A DNA stretch of 5,266 bases, from NCBI GenBank assembly GCA_026985705.1, contig JALSPY010000022.1, positions 1-5,266 of the forward strand, given 5' to 3'. The stretch comes from Hydrogenothermaceae bacterium (GTDB lineage: Bacteria > Aquificota > Aquificia > Aquificales > Hydrogenothermaceae). How positions within the stretch are numbered: position 1 is the first letter of the stretch; every line of letters starts with the position of its first letter. The notes under the pieces are model-generated. The model saw only the letters and a program-made list of their open reading frames with translations. It made no database searches and was not told where the DNA came from. The translations under genes and the position numbers were made by a program. Of the stretch, positions 1 through 5,130 are shown one piece after another.

Positions 1-304
1 AAAGGGCATAAAGGAAACTTATAGATTATGGAAATAACTCAACGAATATATTATAGCTGACTAAATCTGGGAAATAGTTTTTTAAATAGACTAATACATA
101 ATCCTTGTAGAAATTTTTAAAATTTGAATAACTAGATAAATGGAATAAAACTAGTATAGTAGATATTTCAGGAATTATTAGTCTAGATTTTCTACCTTTT
201 TGTGATTTAGGTGATGAGTTTTATTTTAAACAATTTGAAAGAGACTTGTAAAAAACATCTAATTGAAAGTATATTTTTGTTGCGAGTATTTTGTTGACCT
301 TCAG
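1..304 (-). pseudogene. IS982-family transposase, N-terminal fragment, decayed
   Basis: Reading the minus strand from about 304 down to 1 in one frame gives a recognisable IS982-type transposase N-terminus. It starts with a segment containing DVFYKSLSNCLK, continues KSQKGRKSRLIIPEIST, then LVLFHLSSYSNFKNFYKDYV, then YLKNYFPDLVSYNIFVELFP. This matches the family pattern of a basic linker, 'SxSEIxTI', 'FHxSxxRxFKxFY', and 'YFPxLxSYxRFVEL'. The frame is interrupted by TAA at 221-223 and again at 26-28, with the homology continuing across both, so these are point mutations rather than the gene end. No ATG is found at the expected start; the frame is open only from 319. The DDE catalytic part lies beyond the window edge. 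The fragment is not expected to yield an active transposase. The family call rests on recalled family patterns, not a search. Confidence 0.85.
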
Positions 305-309
305 TTTTT

Positions 310-347
310 GGCTTCTATTTTAGCTTAACTAGAGGCTTTTTTATTTT
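310..347 (+). terminator. Rho-independent terminator-like hairpin, plus strand
   Basis: GGCTTCT (310-316) pairs with AGAGGCT (331-337) as a 7-bp RNA stem including two G-U pairs and a 14-nt loop. It is followed at once by TTTTTTATTTT (337-347). On the minus strand there is no U-tract, so it acts, if at all, on plus-strand transcripts. It lies just upstream of the IS982 transposase coding remnant and would stop transcription leaving the element toward the peroxidase gene. The stem is modest for a thermophile. Confidence 0.45.
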
Positions 348-361
348 CGAACTCGCGTTAA

Positions 362-536
362 TTTTAATTATACTCTAATTTCCAATTCTAGAAAATATAA
401 AATTGTTATAACCTTATAAACTAATATCTGCTGAAAAATTTAAAGTTTATAAAAATGACAACTTATAAAGTTTTATAGCTTTCTAATTAGCTATATGGCA
501 GTCTTTGTTAAATTGGAAATTAATGTTTTAATTATA
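362..536. repeat. Non-coding element with 12-bp inverted repeats inside 11-bp direct repeats (MITE-like)
   Basis: TAATTTCCAATT at 376-387 and its exact reverse complement at 511-522 bound a hairpin-rich, non-coding block. Outside them, TTTTAATTATA occurs at 362-372 and again at 526-536, each copy separated from its inverted repeat by exactly 3 bases (CTC and ATG). Inside are TTATAAACT (414-422) with AGTTTATAA (444-452), the palindrome GTTATAAC (405-412), and TATAGCT (474-480) with AGCTATA (489-495). The layout resembles a roughly 153-bp miniature element with a target duplication. It could instead be a structured RNA or a chance arrangement in very AT-rich DNA. No open frame of meaningful length lies in it, and this block plus the leader after it account for the gene-free stretch before 624. 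Confidence 0.4.
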
Positions 537-563
537 TTAATAATACTAATGAGATAATATAAT
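535..563 (+). promoter_or_regulatory. Candidate promoter for the peroxidase gene
   Basis: TATAAT at 558-563 is a perfect -10 hexamer. With a 17-bp spacer the -35 position is TATTAA (535-540), a poor match. An alternative pairs TTGGAA (513-518, inside the right inverted repeat) with TATTAA (535-540) at 16 bp. AT-rich DNA throws up many such matches, so the call is tentative. The first option predicts a leader of about 54 nt. Confidence 0.3.
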
Positions 564-580
564 AAAGTAATTTAAAATAA

Positions 581-618
581 CCATATTTATTAATTTTACC
601 ACTTAAAATATGGAGGGG
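581..618 (+). promoter_or_regulatory. Leader hairpin overlapping a strong ribosome binding site
   Basis: CCATATTT (581-588) is the exact reverse complement of AAATATGG (606-613). The 3' arm runs into the Shine-Dalgarno sequence GGAGGGG (612-618), which sits 5 nt before the ATG at 624. A competing inner stem ATTTTA (593-598) with TAAAAT (604-609) uses the same arm. The 8-bp stem could mask the first two G residues of the ribosome binding site. Function as a translational or temperature switch is only a possibility. Confidence 0.3.
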
Positions 619-623
619 TTAAA

Positions 624-1112
624 ATGATAGAAGAGGGTATGAAAGCTCCAGATTTCTGTTTAATGGGATTAACACCAGATGGAGAAGAAAAAGAAATATG
701 TTTAAAAGAGTTATTAAATAAAGGAATGTATATAATTTTATACTTCTATCCAAAAGATAACACTCCCGGTTGCACAACTGAAGCCTGTGATTTTAGAGAT
801 AATTTAAATGTATTATCAGATAAAGCTATAGTTATTGGAGTTAGCCCTGACAGTGTAGAAAGCCATAGAAAGTTTAAAGAGAAGTATAACTTAAACTTCT
901 ACTTACTATCAGACCCAGACAAAAATGTTTTAGAGCAGTATGATGCTTACGGAGAGAAAAAAAGTTATGGAAAGATAACTAAAGGCGTTATAAGGTCAAC
1001 TTATATAATCTCTCCAGAAGGATATATAGTTAAAAAATGGAGAAATGTTAAGGCAAAGGGACATGTTCAAAAGGTTATTGAAGCATTTAATAAAATTTTG
1101 GAAAAGAAATAA
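624..1112 (+). CDS. bcp: Peroxiredoxin, Bcp/PrxQ type thiol peroxidase
   Basis: This is a 162-residue cytoplasmic peroxiredoxin that reduces hydrogen peroxide and organic hydroperoxides using thiols, usually with thioredoxin as recycling partner. The family signature is clear: YFYPKDNTPGCTTEACDFRD around residues 40-59, with peroxidatic Cys50 in the PxxxTxxC context and Cys55 five residues on, where the resolving cysteine sits in E. coli Bcp-type atypical 2-Cys enzymes. Thr47 and Arg124 (GVIRSTYII) are the other expected active-site residues. Length is normal for the family. The start is supported by GGAGGGG 5 nt upstream and no reasonable upstream alternative. It is followed by the L,D-transpeptidase-fold gene in the same direction with no room for a promoter between them, so the two are probably cotranscribed. 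Two additional cysteines, Cys12 and Cys26, are also present. The call is secure; peroxide specificity is not readable from sequence. Confidence 0.95.
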   Translation: MIEEGMKAPDFCLMGLTPDGEEKEICLKELLNKGMYIILYFYPKDNTPGCTTEACDFRDNLNVLSDKAIVIGVSPDSVESHRKFKEKYNLNFYLLSDPDKNVLEQYDAYGEKKSYGKITKGVIRSTYIISPEGYIVKKWRNVKAKGHVQKVIEAFNKILEKK

Positions 1113-2217
1113 TATATATAAGAATTTTAAGACTTTTCTGTTTGTTTTTTTATTTTCATTTAATATATCTTACGGAGTTAGTTTAAAAAGCGTCATATAT
1201 ACCCTAGAAAAGGGAGATTTAGAGACAACTTACGGTTTAGTTAGAAAATTAGATAGTAAAGAAAGAATTAAACTTGAAATAATTTTGTACCTAATGGAAG
1301 GGGAAAAGGATAAAGCTAGAAAACTACTTGAATACTTAAAAAGATTAAAAAAAGCTAAAAAAAAACATCTTTTTAACACAATATATAGGGAAGATAAAAA
1401 AAAAGCTTTAGTAGTTAGTAAAGCTAAACAAGAAATAGTTTTAGTTGAATTTTTTAATAATCACCCAATTATAACTAGAAAATACCAAATAACAACTGGA
1501 GAAAAAGCAGGCAATAAATGGGAAAAGGGAGATAAAAAAACCCCAAATGGTGTGTATTTCCCACTTTACTATAAAACAGGTTTACCTAAAGTTTATGGTT
1601 CTGGAGCTTTCCCTTTAAATTATCCAAATGTTTTAGATAAATACTTTTTTAAAAAAACTGGTGGTGGTATATGGCTTCACTCATCAAATAGAAATTTTTA
1701 TATATCCAAATATTCATCTAGAGGTTGTGTAATAATGAAAGAACCAGATTTCTTAATCATAAAAAAATATTTAAAAATCAAAGATACACCTATAGTTATA
1801 ACAGAAGATTATGAGTATATTGATGGGGAAACTTTTGACAAAATTCAGAGTAGACTATTGAACTTCTTTGACAAATGGAAAAAATCTTTTAAAGAAGCCA
1901 TAAATGGAAATCCTATAAATATGTATTTTTTATATTCTCCAAATTTTGTTTCAAAGGATGGAGATAAATTTAAATATATAAAAGAACATTATCTAGATTT
2001 AAAGGATGATAAAAACAAAAAGTATATGTTTGCAAATCTATCTATCCTTAAATATGGAAGAATTATGTTATTTGGAGATATTTTTGTTATCGCTTTCAAT
2101 CTAGAATATTTTTCTGATAAAAGGAAAATAAAGAAAAAAAAGATTTTATATATAAAAGAAGAAGATGGAAAATTTAGAATTATTGGAGAAGAAAATATAC
2201 CTTTATCTAATTTTTAA
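1063..2217 (+). CDS. Exported L,D-transpeptidase-fold (YkuD) protein with NTF2-like C-terminus, Csd6/Pgp2-like
   Basis: This is a predicted periplasmic peptidoglycan enzyme. Starting at 1063 it is 384 residues. A lysine-rich stretch followed by FKTFLFVFLFSFNISYG (residues 22-38) looks like a Sec signal peptide. A charged helical region follows, then a YkuD domain at about 114-250: KTPNGVYF, then GGGIWLHSS with catalytic His206, then SSRGCVIM with nucleophile Cys222. The C-terminal ~125 residues begin with NFFDKWKKSFKEAINGN and resemble an NTF2-like domain. Known proteins of this build, Helicobacter Csd6 and Campylobacter Pgp2, are L,D-carboxypeptidases that trim tetrapeptides to tripeptides and set cell shape; true cross-linking activity is the alternative. 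The start is uncertain. ATG 1063 has TAAGG 9 nt upstream; ATG 1045 has its GGAG only 2 nt away; both leave a long n-region and overlap the peroxidase gene. A non-ATG start nearer 1078-1114 would give a more ordinary signal peptide. Confidence 0.85.
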   Translation: MFKRLLKHLIKFWKRNNIYKNFKTFLFVFLFSFNISYGVSLKSVIYTLEKGDLETTYGLVRKLDSKERIKLEIILYLMEGEKDKARKLLEYLKRLKKAKKKHLFNTIYREDKKKALVVSKAKQEIVLVEFFNNHPIITRKYQITTGEKAGNKWEKGDKKTPNGVYFPLYYKTGLPKVYGSGAFPLNYPNVLDKYFFKKTGGGIWLHSSNRNFYISKYSSRGCVIMKEPDFLIIKKYLKIKDTPIVITEDYEYIDGETFDKIQSRLLNFFDKWKKSFKEAINGNPINMYFLYSPNFVSKDGDKFKYIKEHYLDLKDDKNKKYMFANLSILKYGRIMLFGDIFVIAFNLEYFSDKRKIKKKKILYIKEEDGKFRIIGEENIPLSNF

Positions 2218-3555
2218 CTTTTCTGGAAGTCTTTCTCTTCTCTCAATATCTGTTAAATCTTCCTTCTCTCTTACAACCTCAACTGACCCATCTTCCATAA
2301 TCATAACTATGTTAGGTCTATACTCTATAAATTGCATCCACTGGGTATTATTGTAAGCTCCCACTGGAGAAAATATAAGTCTCGTTCCCCTTTCTAAAGG
2401 AGGTAAAAGTATTCCATCATCTATAATATCTATATTCATACATAAAGGCCCATATAGAACAGAAGGCTCATTAACTCCGTAAACTTTTCTATCTATCTCA
2501 ACATTAAACTTATACCAAAAAGCAGTAAATAGTAGATTTACTCCGGCATCACATATATAAGCTTTTCTTCCATCAGGTAGCCTTTTAGATGCAAATACTG
2601 TTGTTATTAAGTATTCAGCTTCATCTACTATTGCTCTACCTGTTTCAAGTATTAACTTAGGAAAATCTCCCGGTCTTAAGTTTGTATATAGAGCGTCTGT
2701 TATCTTTTCTGCATACTCATCAACAGGTGGGACAGCTATATCAGGTGGTAGGTATGTTCCTTTCAGTTTATTCTTAGATGGTAGCCCTCCACCTATATCA
2801 ATATATTCTATCTTAAATCCGAAGTTATCCTCTATTTCATAGGCAAACTTAACCATCTTTTCTACTTCTTTAGCATATGCATTAGGGTCCAGTATAAAAG
2901 TTCCTATGTGAGCATGTAAACCGTTTAATATTAGTTTCCCACTTTGAGCTATTCTTTTGACTGCATCTAAAGCTTGTCCAGTTTCTAAATTAAAACCAAA
3001 TCTAGACCATTGAGGTCTTATTCCTGTATCCATATTTAATCGTATTGCTACCTTTACAGTTTTTTTTAGCTTATCAGCAATTTTTTCTAAGTCAATTATC
3101 TCGTCAAAGTGGTCTATATGTATCTTTGCACCTTCCTTAACAGCTATCTCTAAATCCTCATATCTTTTATGTGGACCGTTAAATATAATATCTTTACCTT
3201 CAATTCCTAACTTTCTAGCTTTCTCATACTCAAACCCAGAAACAACCTCAGCTATAGCTCCCTCTTGATGTAAAACAGCACATACAGCCTTTAGATAGTT
3301 TGTTTTATAAGACCATCCAAACTGGACATTTGGGTATCTTGAAGCAAATGCATTATATATATTCCTGTATTTTTCCCTTAATTTTTTCTCTGATATTACA
3401 AATAAAGGTGAGCCATACTTTTCAACAAGCTTATCAATAGAAACCCCATCAATATCTGTTCTTACTTTTCTCTGATATAATGGGCTTTCTCCAAACTTAT
3501 TCATAAACCCTGTTTCAACTTTCACTATAACCGGTTTTTCATATACCTTCTTCAT
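2203..3555 (-). CDS. Fold-III PLP-dependent amino-acid decarboxylase (LysA/ornithine decarboxylase superfamily) with leader-like N-terminal tail
   Basis: This 450-residue, alanine-racemase-fold decarboxylase belongs to the diaminopimelate/ornithine/arginine superfamily. PLP lysine is Lys84 (WSYKTNYLKAV); other hallmarks are AEVVSGFEYEKARKLG (102-117), HAHIGTF (214-220), IDIGGGLP (252-259), ETGR (304-307), CDAG (335-338), GPLC (369-372) and GAYN (399-402). In LysA the motif around the second-subunit catalytic cysteine is CESGD; here it is CMNID (372-376), so the cysteine and aspartate remain but the substrate-contacting glutamate is gone, arguing against ordinary diaminopimelate decarboxylase. 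The normal domain begins near residue 38; the preceding tail starts MKKVYEKPVIVKVETG and contains GFMNKFG, recalling leader peptides bound by PqqD-like domains. ATG 3555 has TAGGAGAA (3563-3570) upstream, inside the end of the ATP-grasp gene. It is the last gene of the PqqD/ATP-grasp operon. The substrate is unknown. Confidence 0.88.
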   Translation of the reverse strand: MKKVYEKPVIVKVETGFMNKFGESPLYQRKVRTDIDGVSIDKLVEKYGSPLFVISEKKLREKYRNIYNAFASRYPNVQFGWSYKTNYLKAVCAVLHQEGAIAEVVSGFEYEKARKLGIEGKDIIFNGPHKRYEDLEIAVKEGAKIHIDHFDEIIDLEKIADKLKKTVKVAIRLNMDTGIRPQWSRFGFNLETGQALDAVKRIAQSGKLILNGLHAHIGTFILDPNAYAKEVEKMVKFAYEIEDNFGFKIEYIDIGGGLPSKNKLKGTYLPPDIAVPPVDEYAEKITDALYTNLRPGDFPKLILETGRAIVDEAEYLITTVFASKRLPDGRKAYICDAGVNLLFTAFWYKFNVEIDRKVYGVNEPSVLYGPLCMNIDIIDDGILLPPLERGTRLIFSPVGAYNNTQWMQFIEYRPNIVMIMEDGSVEVVREKEDLTDIERRERLPEKLKIR

Positions 3556-3556
3556 C

Positions 3557-4597
3557 CTAATTTTCTCCTAAAGTTATTAATTTTTGAAAAGTTTCTATAC
3601 CAACAACAAAGTCATCTGTATATCTTATATAGAGTTTCCCTGCTGGATAGTCTCTATACTCCTTTACTGGTAAATCAAAAGCTTTTCTAACTATATTAGA
3701 TGCTATATTAACACCAACTCCGGTTGAGAAGTAAGACCACGCAGGAAATCTAGGATTTATTTCTATTAAATAGATTTTGTTATTGTTCAAATCAACTATA
3801 CATTCAAGCTCAAAAGCTCCCTTCCAACCATAAACTTCTATAAATCTTTTTGCTGAATTTAACAAATTATCATTTTTAATGGTTATACCAGTCCATATTT
3901 TACCAAGCTCTGTTATCCACATTTTTTTAATTGCTATCATTCCTAATGAGTTCCCTTCGCCATCTCCTGCAGCAACAACATTCATTTCCTCCCCAGAAAC
4001 TACCTGTTGTAATATTACAGGATAGCCCCATTCAGCAACTATCTTGTTAAAGAAACTTACTGCTTCTTGAACTGTATAAGCCCTGTATGCTTTATAAAAA
4101 ACTCCTTTTACCATTACAGGAAGCCCAAGTTTTTCAACTGCTTTTACTAACTCATCATAAGAATTTACAACCTCAGATTTAGGAGTTTCTATACCTATGT
4201 TTTTAGCCACCTCTTCTAATTTATCTTTTTCTCTTAATTTAAACTGTTCTAATGTAGGTAAAAAAGTTTTTATACCGTTTTTTTCTAATTCTTTTTGATA
4301 TTTAAGATAAAGTGGTAGCTCTGCATCTAATACAGGCATTACAAAATCAAGCCCATAATTTTCTCTTATATAGTAAAGTCTGTTTAAGTATGTGTTATGG
4401 TCTGCAGATGGATAAGGAAGAATATAAGATTTATCAATAATCCATTTCATATAGTTTCCCGGTTCCATAGCATCATAAGACAAACCAACTATTTTAGCCG
4501 AAAGCTCCTTATCTTCTTTTATACTTTTTGCAACACCAACTCCCGGTCCCGGATTGTCAACAGCATTTATTCCAGATATTCCTATTTTTAATTTCAT
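3557..4597 (-). CDS. ATP-grasp carboxylate-amine ligase, CarB/PylC-like
   Basis: This is a 346-residue ATP-grasp enzyme, a class that uses ATP to make an acyl-phosphate and join a carboxylate to an amine or thiol. The N-terminal pre-ATP-grasp domain starts GISGINAVDNPGPGVGVAKS (residues 6-25), with a glycine-rich first loop. The ATP lid and grasp regions follow: LPVMVKG with Lys164, LQQVVSGEEMNVV with Glu203/Glu204, and the metal-binding segment FELECIVD to LIEINPRFPAW with Glu265, Glu279 and Asn281. All the residues needed for catalysis appear present. It is much shorter than carbamoyl-phosphate synthase and lacks the features of D-Ala ligase, biotin carboxylase or RimK, so it is a small-molecule or peptide ligase of unassigned substrate. 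GAGGTGAG (4601-4608) sits just upstream of ATG 4597. It lies between the PqqD-like gene (38 bp upstream) and the decarboxylase (1-bp gap), so joint function is very likely. Confidence 0.88.
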   Translation of the reverse strand: MKLKIGISGINAVDNPGPGVGVAKSIKEDKELSAKIVGLSYDAMEPGNYMKWIIDKSYILPYPSADHNTYLNRLYYIRENYGLDFVMPVLDAELPLYLKYQKELEKNGIKTFLPTLEQFKLREKDKLEEVAKNIGIETPKSEVVNSYDELVKAVEKLGLPVMVKGVFYKAYRAYTVQEAVSFFNKIVAEWGYPVILQQVVSGEEMNVVAAGDGEGNSLGMIAIKKMWITELGKIWTGITIKNDNLLNSAKRFIEVYGWKGAFELECIVDLNNNKIYLIEINPRFPAWSYFSTGVGVNIASNIVRKAFDLPVKEYRDYPAGKLYIRYTDDFVVGIETFQKLITLGEN

Positions 4598-4612
4598 TTT
4601 CTCACCTCTATG

Positions 4613-4636
4613 GTTAGTAAGGACAAACTTACTAAC
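4613..4636 (-). promoter_or_regulatory. Perfect hairpin between the PqqD-like and ATP-grasp genes
   Basis: GTTAGTAAG (4613-4621) and CTTACTAAC (4628-4636) form a perfect 9-bp inverted repeat with a 6-nt loop. In the minus-strand transcript it begins at the last base of the PqqD-like stop codon and ends 4 nt before the ATP-grasp ribosome binding site. No U-tract follows, so it is not a classical terminator. An mRNA processing or stability element that sets different levels of the two proteins is plausible. Confidence 0.45.
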
Positions 4637-4872
4637 TAAATAATTCTATAGCTTTTTAACTTTTCTAAGAAATCTATTAAATCTCTCTCAGCAACCTCTC
4701 TGGAAACATTAAATTCATCAATTAATTCCTGTAGTATTTCTTCCTCTTTTTTTCCTTCTTTTAATCTGTTAATTATAAACAGTCCAGTTCTATTAACTGT
4801 AAAATTTTCTCCCGTTAAAGGGTCAAATATAAACCCTTCATCATTTATGGCTAACTGATGTAATCTGTTCAT
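4636..4872 (-). CDS. PqqD-like protein, stand-alone RiPP recognition element
   Basis: This 78-residue winged-helix protein is of PqqD type. The family pattern is visible through its length: DPLTGENFTVNRTG (17-30) as the beta-hairpin and 'N-x-T-G' turn, LFIINRLKEGKKEEEILQEL (31-50), EFNVSREVAERDLIDFLEKL (53-72), and a short terminal YRII. Known PqqD domains bind the leader of a ribosomally made peptide and present it to a modifying enzyme. This one is a discrete protein at the head of an operon with an ATP-grasp ligase and a PLP decarboxylase, not with PqqA/PqqE genes, so it is not part of pyrroloquinoline quinone synthesis. AGGGA lies about 6-7 nt before ATG 4872. No obvious precursor peptide is nearby; the tail of the decarboxylase is the best visible candidate partner. 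The fold call is firm, the partner is inferred. Confidence 0.85.
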   Translation of the reverse strand: MNRLHQLAINDEGFIFDPLTGENFTVNRTGLFIINRLKEGKKEEEILQELIDEFNVSREVAERDLIDFLEKLKSYRII

Positions 4873-4899
4873 AGACTTTCCCTAAATTAGTTTTTTCAA

Positions 4900-4927
4900 A
4901 TTATATACCAATTTGAATTTATTTCAA
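4900..4927 (-). promoter_or_regulatory. Sigma70-type promoter of the PqqD/ATP-grasp/decarboxylase operon
   Basis: On the minus strand TTGAAA (4927-4922) and a perfect TATAAT (4905-4900) are separated by 16 bp. The start of transcription would be near 4893, giving a leader of about 20 nt before ATG 4872. The -35 box lies inside a small inverted repeat, TTTGAA (4912-4917) with TTCAAA (4923-4928), a possible repressor site. It is the best promoter match in the window. Confidence 0.65.
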
Positions 4928-4945
4928 AAGTTATTATATTGGTTC

Positions 4946-4963
4946 GCTATTCAATTGTATAGC
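4946..4963. promoter_or_regulatory. 18-bp imperfect palindrome between divergent promoters, possible operator
   Basis: GCTAT (4946-4950) and ATAGC (4959-4963) flank the inner palindrome CAATTG (4952-4957), with a single mismatched pair between the two levels. It lies about 20 bp upstream of the operon -35 box, where an activator or repressor dimer might bind. No regulator gene is in the window, and the match could be chance. Confidence 0.3.
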
Positions 4964-4976
4964 AGATAATCATAGG

Positions 4977-5010
4977 AAGTTTCAAAAAACGAAACTTTAA
5001 TTTTTGTTTT
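4977..5010 (+). repeat. 7-bp hairpin followed by a T-rich tract, terminator-like
   Basis: AAGTTTC (4977-4983) and GAAACTT (4991-4997) are exact complements around a 7-nt loop, followed on the plus strand by a T-rich tract (4998-5010). The form is that of a weak intrinsic terminator for plus-strand RNA, yet no plus-strand gene precedes it: the nearest genes to the left are on the minus strand. It may stop antisense transcription or insulate rplS. It has only two G-C pairs, so it would be unstable at high temperature. Confidence 0.3.
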
Positions 5011-5081
5011 CATTCTTATTTTATATCACCTAATAAACTGAATACCTTTTTACTTTTTTTCTTCCAAAAAATTTCTACTTT

Positions 5082-5110
5082 TGGTAAAATATAAACCTGC
5101 TTTTTATAAC
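5082..5110 (+). promoter_or_regulatory. Candidate rplS promoter
   Basis: TGGTAAAAT (5082-5090) fits an extended -10 (TG, one base, then TAAAAT); it would start transcription near 5097 and give a leader of about 34 nt. An alternative is TTGGTA (5081-5086) with TATAAC (5105-5110) at 18 bp, but that leaves only about 14 nt before the ATG. The upstream gene is divergent, so rplS must have its own promoter somewhere in this gap. Confidence 0.4.
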
Positions 5111-5130
5111 AAACGGTTGGAGGATAAAAA

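Larger units (their letters stand above)
1..358 (-). mobile_element. IS982-family insertion sequence remnant, 5' end
   Basis: The decayed transposase at 1-304 implies an insertion sequence entering from the left edge. Known IS982-family elements have inverted termini beginning with AC, a few tens of bases upstream of the transposase start. On the minus strand the sequence ACGCGAGTTCG ends the recognisable element at about 358, roughly 50 bases before the coding homology, so I place the outer boundary there. The other end and any target duplication are outside the window, so the boundary is inferred and the element cannot be shown to be complete. Confidence 0.6.

Noticed and set aside
282..356. 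GCGAGT (282-287) and ACTCGC (351-356) as an outer stem or the two ends of an element
   Set aside because: Only 6 bp over 63 nt of spacing, and the left copy lies within the transposase coding homology, so chance is the likelier explanation.
1..360. A structured RNA gene such as tmRNA, SRP RNA or RNase P RNA upstream of the hairpin at 310-347
   Set aside because: The stretch is too AT-rich for a stable RNA in a thermophile, shows none of the conserved cores, and is better explained by transposase homology on the minus strand.
2165..2356. A 63-codon plus-strand open frame
   Set aside because: It starts inside the transpeptidase-fold gene and runs antisense over the end of the decarboxylase; no ribosome binding site and a low-complexity serine-rich product.
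4397..4591. A 64-codon plus-strand open frame
   Set aside because: It is fully antisense to the well-supported ATP-grasp gene and shows no recognisable protein features.
4636..4872. True pqqD of pyrroloquinoline quinone synthesis
   Set aside because: No PqqA, PqqC or PqqE-like sequence is adjacent; the neighbours are an ATP-grasp ligase and a decarboxylase.
4941..4970. GGTTCGCTATTC as a tRNA T-arm
   Set aside because: No acceptor stem, anticodon arm or CCA-like end can be built around it.
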